Shown piece after piece: positions 1 through 6,596 of a stretch of 9,736 nt of DNA. Below the pieces are notes generated by a model. It was not told the origin of the DNA and ran no database searches. It worked only from the letters and a program-made list of their open reading frames with translations. Source of the stretch: Ruminococcus sp. UBA4350 (GTDB lineage: Bacteria; Bacillota; Clostridia; Oscillospirales; Ruminococcaceae); the NCBI GenBank assembly GCA_002394125.1, contig DGSY01000200.1, forward strand, positions 12,343 through 22,078, in the 5' to 3' direction. Position 1 is the stretch's first letter. Each line of letters begins with the position of its first letter. A program made the translations under genes and the position numbers.

Positions 1-158
1 GAGCGAAACTCCCCCAGCGTTCAAGCGTTCGCGGGCTTGGGTGCCTACAAGTGAGGCACCCATTCATAATAGCATCGCGAAGCGATACCTTATTATTAAC
101 CATTCTAAATCACTCTTTTATCAGAAAATCCGCCCAAAACTTTATTATCTCTAAAAGC
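1..158. other. Gene-free left flank with inverted repeats
   Basis: No gene is supported here. There is a perfect 9-bp stem (38-46 with 54-62, loop of 7) and, just after it, an imperfect stem made of ATAATA/TATTAT (66-71 and 91-96) enclosing ATCGC-GAA-GCGAT (74-86). The direct repeat GCGTTC-AA-GCGTTC lies near base 20. A short plus-strand frame stays open to about base 153, but it has no visible start and its translation resembles no protein I recognise. The packing of hairpins suggests a dispersed intergenic repeat or the tail of an element that begins outside the window; this is inference. Confidence 0.4.
38..62. repeat. Perfect 9-bp inverted repeat
   Basis: TGGGTGCCT and AGGCACCCA flank a 7-base loop. 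No T-run follows on either strand, so it does not look like an ordinary intrinsic terminator. It may be part of an intergenic repeat element or an RNA structure. Confidence 0.5.
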
Positions 159-195
159 AAGCATCACCTGCGAAAAACAGGTGATGCTTTTGTTT
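159..195 (-). terminator. Hairpin terminator of the copper operon
   Basis: A 12-bp perfect stem (159-170 with 178-189) encloses the 7-base loop CGAAAAA. It starts 5 bases beyond the stop codon of the restored nitroreductase frame. Read on the minus strand the stem is followed by GCTTTTAG; read on the plus strand it is followed by TTTTGTTT, so it may work in both directions. Its position makes it the likely end of the csoR-HMA-copA-nitroreductase transcript. Confidence 0.85.
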
Positions 196-737
196 ACCAC
201 TGATTGAAATGTGCGCGCTCCGCAAAGGGCTTTTTCCGCACGCGCTTCACCGGATCCGCAGCCCTGCCGACCGGCAGCACACAGATCAGCGACTCCTCCT
301 CCGGCACGCCGAGCAGCTCAGCGATCCGCTTTCCCTGCTCGTCCGCATCGGTCACATGACCTTTCGATCCAGCAGCTCACATAGCCGAGCGCCGTGATCG
401 CCAGCAGCATATTTTCGATCGCCGCGGAATAATCCTGCACGCCGTAGCAGCGCTCATTGCCCCAGCCGTCCTTGTAGGCGACAATGCGCCTTGTGGTCAC
501 GCAGATCGCTGCGGGCGCATTCTTCAGCGCCGGCTTTTCCATGATCTCGAAGATCTGCGCGAGCAGCGCCGGATCATCGACCGCGATCAGCGAGGTCGTC
601 TGCTTATTGCATCCCGACGGCGCGTCAAGCCCCGCCTGCATGATGCGCTCCAGATCGCTGCGCGGCACGGCGTCCGGCAGATAGCTGCCGCGATAGCTGA
701 AACGCTCCGCCGATGCTTCAAAAAAATCCATGCCCAT
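194..737 (-). pseudogene. Nitroreductase family protein, broken by a +1 frameshift
   Basis: Nitroreductases are FMN enzymes that reduce nitro compounds or quinones with NAD(P)H. The N-terminal 125 residues fit the family: an RFSYR motif (RxSxR, typical FMN phosphate contact) near residues 12-16, then a PSGCNKQ segment, NAPAAICV, and a C-terminal-half start ending GYVSCWIE. There an extra base (one of the three T at 362-364 on the plus strand) shifts the frame, and a stop follows at 318-320. Removing one base restores a smooth family-like end (GHVTDADEQGKRIAELLG onward, finishing AHFNQW) that stops at 194, giving about 180 residues, a normal small-nitroreductase length. The start is uncertain: ATG at 737 or 731, or GTG at 749, which overlaps the copA stop; GAGG at 744-747 favours 737. 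It is the last gene of the copper operon. It may be a genuine pseudogene, a sequencing error or, less likely, recoded. Confidence 0.8.
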
Positions 738-745
738 GCCGCCCC

Positions 746-3262
746 TCACTTGATACCGGTCAGCTCATAGCCCGCATCGGCCACGACCTTGCGGAAGTCC
801 TCCTCCGCGACCGGCGCTGCCGTCTCGATGACAGCATTCGCCGCCTCATGGCTCACGGACAGCACCGTGACGCCCTCCATGCCCTCCAGTGCCTTGCGCA
901 TATGCGCTTCGCAGTGCGGGCACATCATGCCCTTGATCTCCAGTGTCATCTTTGTCATTTGATTCACCGTTCCTTTCGCAGATTCGTTGATTTCGTGTAT
1001 ATTCGCAGCAGGCGCCGCCGGCGTCCGCACAGATTTCTCAGGCCTGAACAGATTCAGTCGGAGCGCATTCGTCACAACACAGAAGCTCGACAGGCTCATT
1101 GCCGCCGCACCGAACATCGGGTTCAGCGTCAGGCCGAGCGGCACCAGAACGCCCGCCGCCAGCGGGATCCCGATGATATTGTAGATGAACGCCCAGAACA
1201 GATTCTCGTGAATATTTTTCAGCGTTTTCCGGCTCAGACGCACCGCGTTGACTGCATCCGTCAGACTGCTCTGCATCAGCACAACATCTGCCGCGTCAAT
1301 CGCGACATCGGTTCCCGCGCCGATCGCCATGCCGATCTCCGCCCGCGTCAGCGCAGGCGCATCGTTGATACCGTCGCCGACCATGCAGACCTTGCCCTCC
1401 GCCTGCAATTCGCGTATGACGCGCTCCTTGCCGTCCGGCAGAACCTCCGCGATCACGCGGTCAACGCCGGCTTCCATGCCGATCGCCTCCGCCGTGCGGA
1501 CATTGTCGCCGGTCAGCATGATGACGCGGATGCCCATTTCCTTGAGCGATTTGATAGCGGCGGCGCTGTCTGTTTTCATGATATCCGCCGCGCCGAGGAT
1601 GCCGCGCAGCTTTCCGTCACGCAGGAAAAAGAGCGGCGTTTTGCCCGATTCTGCGAGATTCTGCGCTGCCTGTATCATTTTCTCCGGCAGCTCTGTCTCC
1701 GCTGCGGCGGCCTGCTGACTGCAAGCCAGAAGCTGCGAATCGCCCTGCTTTCCGGAAACGCCGCTGCCGACGATCGCTCGGAAATCCGTCAGCTCCGCCG
1801 GATGAATGCCCTTTGCGGCTGCATATTCCGTGACTGCCCGCGCCAGCGGATGCTCGCTGTACTGCTCCAGCGCGGCTGCATCTTCGATAAGCTGCTCCGC
1901 CGTCACGCCGGCCGCCGGAATCACATCGGTGATATGCGGCTTTCCCTCGGTCACGGTGCCGGTCTTGTCCAGCACGACTGTCCGGATGCGTCCGGTCTCC
2001 TCCAGCGATGCGGCGGTTTTATACAGAATGCCGTTCCGCGCGCCGACACCGCTGCCGACCATGATCGCGACCGGCGTTGCAAGGCCGAGCGCACACGGAC
2101 AGCTGATGACCAGCACCGAAACGCCGCGTGCCAGCGCATAGCCCGCCTCCCTGCCGAGCAGCATCCAGATCAGAAAGGTCACGGCGGCAATGCTGATGAC
2201 CGCCGGAACGAAAATACCGGACACCTTGTCCGCAGTTTTCGCGATCGGCGCTTTGGTCGCAGCAGCATCGCCGACCATGCGGATGATTTGCGAAAGTGTC
2301 GTATCCTCGCCGATTTTCGTTGCTTCGCATTCGAGATAGCCGGATTGATTCACCGTACCGGCGGAAACAGGATCCCCCGCCGACTTATCCGCCGGAATGC
2401 TCTCGCCGGTCAGGGCGGATTCATTCACCGCGCCGCTGCCGGAGATCACAATACCGTCCACCGGTATCTGCGCACCCGGCCGCACCGCAAAATGCATCCC
2501 GACCCGCACCTGCTCAACGGGGATTTCGCGCTCTGTTCCGTTTTCGAGAACGACCGCCGTTTTCGGCGCAAGCTGCATCAGCCCTTTCAGCGCATCGGTC
2601 GTTTTGCCCTTGGCGCGGGCTTCGAGCGTTTTGCCGACCGTGATAAGCGTGAGGATCATCGCGGCAGATTCAAAATATAACTGATGCATCCATTCCGCGG
2701 CGGCAGGCGCATCACAGCGTGTCATCTCAAAAAGCACATAGACACTCCACAAAAATGATGCGGACGAACCGAGCGCGACCAGCGAATCCATATTCGGTGC
2801 GCGGTTCACGAGCGCCTTGAATCCGCTGATGAAAAAGCGCTGATTGATGACCATGACGATCACCGTGAGCAGAAGCTGCACCAATCCGACTGCCATATGA
2901 TTCCCGTCAAAGAACGCCGGAAGCGGCAGGCCGAGCATCGAATGCCCCATGGAAAAATACATCAGAATCAGTAGAAACACGATCGAGACGGTCAGCCGCC
3001 GCAGGAGCTTCGGCGTTTCGGTATCGGCCAGCGCATCCGCACCGGGTGACGCGCTTTTCTCTGCGCCCCTGACCGACGCGCCGTAGCCTGCATTTGTGAC
3101 CGCCTGAATAATGGCATCGGGCGAAGCAGTGCCCTCCACGCCCATGGAATTTGTCAGCAGACTGACTGCGCAGCTCTCCACGCCCGGCACGGCGTTCACG
3201 GCTTTTTCCACCCGCGCACTGCAGGCCGCACAGCTCATGCCGGTCACATTATACTGTGTCAT
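746..3262 (-). CDS. copA: Copper-exporting P1B-type ATPase with C-terminal CopZ-like domain
   Basis: This membrane ATPase pumps Cu(I) out of the cytoplasm. In the 838-residue protein one sees an N-terminal HMA domain with the metal site CAAC (11-14), membrane segments from about 88, the actuator motif TGES (285-288), the CPC membrane metal site (388-390), the phosphorylated aspartate in DKTGT (D432), HP (471-472), TGDN (584-587) and GDGINDAP (629-636). YN (694-695) and MxxSS (722-726) in the last two helices fit the Cu(I) subgroup. Unusually, a second HMA domain with CPHC (781-784) forms the C-terminal 70 residues, beginning at Met769. The start at 3262 was chosen because GGGAGG lies 6 bases upstream and the HMA fold begins at once; the open frame extends further up to 3400 but that part lacks family similarity. 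It overlaps the end of the HMA-protein gene by 14 nt. Regulation by CsoR is expected. Confidence 0.96.
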   Translation of the reverse strand: MTQYNVTGMSCAACSARVEKAVNAVPGVESCAVSLLTNSMGVEGTASPDAIIQAVTNAGYGASVRGAEKSASPGADALADTETPKLLRRLTVSIVFLLILMYFSMGHSMLGLPLPAFFDGNHMAVGLVQLLLTVIVMVINQRFFISGFKALVNRAPNMDSLVALGSSASFLWSVYVLFEMTRCDAPAAAEWMHQLYFESAAMILTLITVGKTLEARAKGKTTDALKGLMQLAPKTAVVLENGTEREIPVEQVRVGMHFAVRPGAQIPVDGIVISGSGAVNESALTGESIPADKSAGDPVSAGTVNQSGYLECEATKIGEDTTLSQIIRMVGDAAATKAPIAKTADKVSGIFVPAVISIAAVTFLIWMLLGREAGYALARGVSVLVISCPCALGLATPVAIMVGSGVGARNGILYKTAASLEETGRIRTVVLDKTGTVTEGKPHITDVIPAAGVTAEQLIEDAAALEQYSEHPLARAVTEYAAAKGIHPAELTDFRAIVGSGVSGKQGDSQLLACSQQAAAAETELPEKMIQAAQNLAESGKTPLFFLRDGKLRGILGAADIMKTDSAAAIKSLKEMGIRVIMLTGDNVRTAEAIGMEAGVDRVIAEVLPDGKERVIRELQAEGKVCMVGDGINDAPALTRAEIGMAIGAGTDVAIDAADVVLMQSSLTDAVNAVRLSRKTLKNIHENLFWAFIYNIIGIPLAAGVLVPLGLTLNPMFGAAAMSLSSFCVVTNALRLNLFRPEKSVRTPAAPAANIHEINESAKGTVNQMTKMTLEIKGMMCPHCEAHMRKALEGMEGVTVLSVSHEAANAVIETAAPVAEEDFRKVVADAGYELTGIK

Positions 3263-3644
3263 GCGCAGCCTCCCGAACCGAAATGACCTTGTAATCGAGC
3301 ATGGCGACCGTCCGGCGCAGCGTCTCCGGATCGACAGGCCGGTCACAGCGCACCGTTGCGGTTTTCCGTTTGAGATCGACTGTGCAGGCAGCGCCGTCAA
3401 TGCGGTTGATCTGCCGCTCGATCACGGCCTTGCAGTTCTGACAGTGCATCCCCTCAATTTCCATGACATAGCGCATGATCTCCGGATTTTCAAGTGTTTT
3501 TTCCTCGGTATGCACCGGGCCGCTGCCGCCGCCGCAGCAGCCGCCCTGTCCCCGAAAATGCTTCACGGTCGTAACAACACCGTACCCGACAGCGAGCGCG
3601 ACCGCCGCAATAATTGCGATATCAGCGCCGTTGACTGCTGTCAT
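3249..3644 (-). CDS. Membrane-anchored heavy-metal-associated (HMA) protein
   Basis: The 131-residue protein has one N-terminal membrane helix (about 8-27), a basic stretch, a Cys/Gly-rich turn (GGCCGGG, 35-40) and then an HMA domain (about 58-125) with the metal-binding motif MHCQNC (C68 and C71). The HMA part is of the kind that carries Cu(I) between proteins. The N-terminal part resembles the short Cys-rich membrane proteins found beside FeoB, so the protein looks like a fusion of that anchor to a copper chaperone. It probably holds copper at the membrane for delivery to CopA (inference). The start has GAGGG 7 bases upstream and lies 9 nt after the csoR stop; the end overlaps the copA start. 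No known gene name fits with certainty. Confidence 0.88.
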   Translation of the reverse strand: MTAVNGADIAIIAAVALAVGYGVVTTVKHFRGQGGCCGGGSGPVHTEEKTLENPEIMRYVMEIEGMHCQNCKAVIERQINRIDGAACTVDLKRKTATVRCDRPVDPETLRRTVAMLDYKVISVREAAHDTV

Positions 3645-3653
3645 ATTGATCCC

Positions 3654-3962
3654 TCATTTCATCAGTTTTTTGACCAGCTCTGCAAGCTCATCGACCGCTG
3701 CATCATCCCCTGAACGGATATCGCGCACCACGCAGGTATGCAGATGCCGCGCAAGCAGATCCTTATTGAACGCATTGATCGCGGCACTGACCGCCGCTGA
3801 CTGCGTCAGGATATCCGCGCAGTATGCGTCCTCCTCGAGCATCCGCTGCAGGCCGCGCACCTGTCCCTCGATGCGTTTGAGACGGTTCATGAGTTTTTTG
3901 CGCTCCTCCGCGGAGCGTTCGGTCTTTTTATCGCCGCAGTGCGGACATCGTGTATCCGGCAT
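3654..3962 (-). CDS. csoR: CsoR-family copper-sensing transcriptional repressor
   Basis: CsoR is an all-helical DNA-binding repressor that releases its operator when it binds Cu(I). The 102-residue protein has the family core (LKRIEGQVRGL, 28-38) and all three Cu(I) ligands in the expected places: C48 in AYCADIL, H73 and C77 in ARHLHTCVV. Family members are about 85-120 residues. The N-terminus adds CPHC (C6, C9), a possible extra metal knuckle, seen less often. The ATG at 3962 has a strong AAAAGGAGG 7 bases upstream. It is the first gene of the operon, and paired CsoR-like boxes overlap its own promoter, so autoregulation is likely. A related sensor of nickel or formaldehyde (RcnR/FrmR) is less likely, since the ligand set and the neighbours both point to copper. 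Confidence 0.95.
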   Translation of the reverse strand: MPDTRCPHCGDKKTERSAEERKKLMNRLKRIEGQVRGLQRMLEEDAYCADILTQSAAVSAAINAFNKDLLARHLHTCVVRDIRSGDDAAVDELAELVKKLMK

Positions 3963-3967
3963 ATGCG

Positions 3968-3976
3968 TTCCTCCTT
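3968..3976 (-). promoter_or_regulatory. Strong ribosome binding site of csoR
   Basis: AAAAGGAGG on the minus strand lies 7 bases before the csoR ATG and fixes that start. Confidence 0.85.
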
Positions 3977-3995
3977 TTCACATCCGCGGGCAGAG

Positions 3996-4042
3996 AAATA
4001 CCCCCGCCCGGTATCTATATTATATACCGGATGGGGGTATTT
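3996..4042. promoter_or_regulatory. Double CsoR-type operator forming a large palindrome
   Basis: Two 19-base arms (3996-4014 and 4024-4042) are inverted copies that match at 17 of 19 positions, with a 9-base spacer holding most of the -10 box. Each arm is itself a box with ATACC and GGTAT ends around a C-rich or G-rich centre (3998-4014 and 4024-4040), in the style of known CsoR operators. One box fills the -35/-10 spacer and the other covers the predicted transcription start, so a bound repressor would block RNA polymerase directly. Confidence 0.85.
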
Positions 4043-4047
4043 GTCAA
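4019..4047 (-). promoter_or_regulatory. Consensus promoter of the copper operon
   Basis: On the minus strand TTGACA (4047-4042) and TATAAT (4024-4019) are separated by exactly 17 bases, a perfect sigma-A promoter. Transcription should begin near 4012, leaving a leader of about 50 nt before csoR. Such a strong promoter would need tight repression, which fits the overlapping CsoR boxes. Confidence 0.92.
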
Positions 4048-4064
4048 GACCTTTTTCTGCATTT

Positions 4065-4964
4065 TCAACCGTTCAGACTGTTCTGCTGTACTTCACCGGC
4101 GTTCTTCCGCTTGCTGTCCCGTATCATGATGACCGTGAACACCGCCGCGCAGATGATATACGGTATCATGCAGACCAGCTGCTGCACAAGTGTGGGCTCG
4201 TAGTTTTCCAGATCCCCGAAGCCGCTGAGGAAAAATGTATTTATCTGCGGAATGCCGGCATTGTTGCAGGCGTGCAGGATCGCCGCCGGAAAGACCGAGC
4301 CGGTCTTCTTTGTCAGCCACATGAGGAATACGCCCATTGCCATGCACCAGACCGACATAAACACGATGCCGAGCCACGGAAAGCCCCAGTAGTCCGTACC
4401 GAAATTATGCCCCTTGACGGTCAGCGGCGCGTGCCAGACGCCCCAGATGATGCCGCCGACAATGACTGTTCCCGCCGTGCCGAGCAGCGGCTCCATCTTC
4501 TGATTCATATAGGCGCGCCAGCCGAATTCCTCGCCGAATGTGTTCCATGCAAACAGCGGTCCCATTGCAAACATCAGCAGGACAGAACCGATATATTCCG
4601 GTACGGTCTGCCGTTCGAGCATCTCTTGAAAATCCCAGTGTCCGTAGACGAGCGTCATTGTGATATTGCTCAGGAGTCCCTGCAAAAACGGAATCAGCAC
4701 AGCCAGCACATAGTATTTGAAATGCCCCTTGAAATTGAAGTGGAACAGGCTGTTCTCCCAGCCCTCTTTCGTCAGCTTGCGGGTGATGATATTCGCCAGC
4801 GCAGGCGCATACAGAAGCGGGAGTCCGAGGATCATATACGGCCCGGAGAACCAGTTCTCATAGCCGACCGCCGCATTCAGGATGATCGCGGGAATCCATG
4901 CAATGCCGAACGCAAAGAGCAGGAACAGCAGAAGCCGCTTCAGTTCGAGCTTTTTATTTGTCAT
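4065..4964 (-). CDS. CPBP-family intramembrane metalloprotease
   Basis: This 299-residue polytopic membrane protein carries the motifs of the CPBP (Abi/CAAX-protease) family: EEFGWR (E145, E146, R150), WHAP with H178, and HACNN with H231, which together supply the metal-binding and catalytic residues. About eight hydrophobic segments are visible. Family members cleave membrane proteins or peptides within the bilayer; in bacteria some give immunity to bacteriocins. The start at 4964 has AAGGAG about 9 bases upstream and overlaps the permease gene by 11 nt, so it is the last gene of the ABC operon. It could act on the same envelope-active peptide that the transporter handles, but the substrate is unknown. 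The stop lies about 20 bases before the copper promoter, with no separate terminator. Confidence 0.9.
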   Translation of the reverse strand: MTNKKLELKRLLLFLLFAFGIAWIPAIILNAAVGYENWFSGPYMILGLPLLYAPALANIITRKLTKEGWENSLFHFNFKGHFKYYVLAVLIPFLQGLLSNITMTLVYGHWDFQEMLERQTVPEYIGSVLLMFAMGPLFAWNTFGEEFGWRAYMNQKMEPLLGTAGTVIVGGIIWGVWHAPLTVKGHNFGTDYWGFPWLGIVFMSVWCMAMGVFLMWLTKKTGSVFPAAILHACNNAGIPQINTFFLSGFGDLENYEPTLVQQLVCMIPYIICAAVFTVIMIRDSKRKNAGEVQQNSLNG

Positions 4965-5763
4965 ACAGCTCCACTCCTTTCAGATACAGCTTGCAGGAGA
5001 GCCGGTAGGAAAGATAATAGCCGATGATCGTGATCCAGAGGAATACCGCGATGCCGAAATAGAGCCACATCGCGCCCTTGCCGAACGAAAACTCCGTCCA
5101 CCAGTCATACAGCGATATGAAGAAATCACCGCCTTCGCCCTCCGGCAGCGGGCCGAACAGCGCATAGATGAATCCGCCGATGAAGATGCCGCCGACCGTC
5201 ATGACCTTGACCTTCTCGCCCTGTCTGTGACCGAAGCGCACGAGAAACGGGATATCTATCATCCGCAGAAAGAGCTGCAAAAAGAACAGTATGATATAGA
5301 GCATCGAATAGGACTGGATATCCTTCATCTCCGTGCCGAGGATCAGATGATCCAGCAGCGTGATGAGTTCCTCCGTCAGCGTGACGGAAACAAATGAAAT
5401 GATGCCTACAAACGCGACCAGCACATATTTTGAATAGACCGCACCCTTGATGCCCTTCGGATGCGAGGCCGTGAAATAGCCCCATTTTTTGATCTCGTCC
5501 TGCTTAAAGAATGTGAGCGATGCCAGACCGCCGAACAAAAACGAAATGAACGCACAATACATATGGACGAGCGATATACCCGCTCCCTGATTGCCGGAAG
5601 CCTTGCCGAGCAAATCTGCCAATGCAGATGCTCCGTCTTCCGAAACAGAGCCCGGCAGCATTACCATGAGCATGAAAATCAGCATACAAACCGGTGCCGC
5701 CAGCGCGGTCATTATGAGATATTTGCGGTTCTGCCGCAGCTCCTTATACATCAGACCAGTCAT
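4954..5763 (-). CDS. ABC-2 type transporter permease (second subunit)
   Basis: The 269-residue membrane protein starts with a short cytoplasmic stretch (MYKELRQNRKYL) typical of ABC-2 permeases and has about six hydrophobic segments, the first near residues 15-36. A charged cytoplasmic loop (KQDEIKKWGYF, then SHPKGIKG) after the second helix is also characteristic of this group of permeases. It should pair with the upstream permease and the ATPase as a heteromeric exporter. The ATG at 5763 overlaps the preceding stop as ATGA, and its own stop lies inside the start of the protease gene. No substrate can be deduced from the sequence. Confidence 0.85.
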   Translation of the reverse strand: MTGLMYKELRQNRKYLIMTALAAPVCMLIFMLMVMLPGSVSEDGASALADLLGKASGNQGAGISLVHMYCAFISFLFGGLASLTFFKQDEIKKWGYFTASHPKGIKGAVYSKYVLVAFVGIISFVSVTLTEELITLLDHLILGTEMKDIQSYSMLYIILFFLQLFLRMIDIPFLVRFGHRQGEKVKVMTVGGIFIGGFIYALFGPLPEGEGGDFFISLYDWWTEFSFGKGAMWLYFGIAVFLWITIIGYYLSYRLSCKLYLKGVELYDK

Positions 5764-6596
5764 GATGTCTCACCGCCTTTCTGTTTTCGCCGGGAAAACA
5801 GGATACCCTTTTCCGCTTTTTCATTGACATCGCCGTGTGTGCGGTAATGCCGCAGCATGAAATACCAGCCCAGCACCAGCCCGCCGGCGATCCCGATGAG
5901 CGAGAGCGGAATGAGAATGCTTTCATGTGAGATGAATGCTTCGCGCAGCGAGTTTATCATATCGTCCAGAGAAACTTCCTCGGGCGGCGTGCGCAGGATT
6001 CTGACAAAGGATACGATCATAAATGCAACGATCATTGTCCCCATGACCTTGACCTGTGCCGCCTGTAAGCCCGCGCTTGTGCGTGCCTGCGAATTGAAAA
6101 AAACAGACAAAGCATCACACAGGATCATCGCGGCAAGAAGTGCCGTCAGGAACCAGACCATATCCGATGTGAACGGAATATGCATGACCTTTGCACTCAG
6201 CACACCGTTCAGCACGGCAAAGCCGAAGCCGACCGCCAGCTTGATGAGCTTGATGATATAACGCGATGTTGCACGGGCAGCCGGCGTGATCGGCAGTGCA
6301 AAGGAATAGCGCAGCCAGTTGGCATTGAGATCCGCCGTCAGTACGGAAACATCGGTGACCGAGGTGTATGCGACGACCGCGACAAGCACGGTGCCGGAAT
6401 AATAGAGAAGCCCGCCGAATTCTTTGAGAATCTCGGAATCTCCGAAGATCGGCGCAAGATTGCCGACGGACATACTCAGCCGGATGAGCCAGAAAAAGCC
6501 CGCGACCATGAACAGCATGATCATCGAACTAAGATAGCCCTTGCGGATGATCCGCCATTCGCGCCAGACCAGCGCCTTGATGCGTGCAGCTGTCAT
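5760..6596 (-). CDS. ABC-2 type transporter permease (first subunit)
   Basis: The 278-residue protein begins with an amphipathic stretch (WREWRIIRKGYL) and has about six membrane helices, the first near residues 22-40 and the last near 243-264, as in ABC-2 exporter subunits. It is not closely similar to the second permease, so the pair probably forms a heterodimer. The ATG at 6596 was chosen over an in-frame GTG at 6605 because AAGGAG sits 8 bases before it and because it overlaps the ATPase stop as ATGA, the same coupling as at the next junction. The C-terminus is a short basic tail that ends with the ATGA overlap. Confidence 0.84.
   Translation of the reverse strand: MTAARIKALVWREWRIIRKGYLSSMIMLFMVAGFFWLIRLSMSVGNLAPIFGDSEILKEFGGLLYYSGTVLVAVVAYTSVTDVSVLTADLNANWLRYSFALPITPAARATSRYIIKLIKLAVGFGFAVLNGVLSAKVMHIPFTSDMVWFLTALLAAMILCDALSVFFNSQARTSAGLQAAQVKVMGTMIVAFMIVSFVRILRTPPEEVSLDDMINSLREAFISHESILIPLSLIGIAGGLVLGWYFMLRHYRTHGDVNEKAEKGILFSRRKQKGGETS

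Noticed and set aside
2..153. A plus-strand frame open from the window edge to base 153
   Set aside because: It passes through both inverted repeats, lacks a visible start and resembles no protein family; chance openness is as likely.
713..2680. A 655-codon open frame on the plus strand across copA
   Set aside because: It is antisense to the clear P-type ATPase. Its product is extremely rich in Arg, His and Asp without any domain pattern, as expected of the opposite strand of a GC-biased gene.
3939..5027. A 362-codon open frame on the plus strand over the CPBP gene and csoR promoter
   Set aside because: It runs antisense to well supported genes and crosses the copper operator; no motifs or ribosome binding site.
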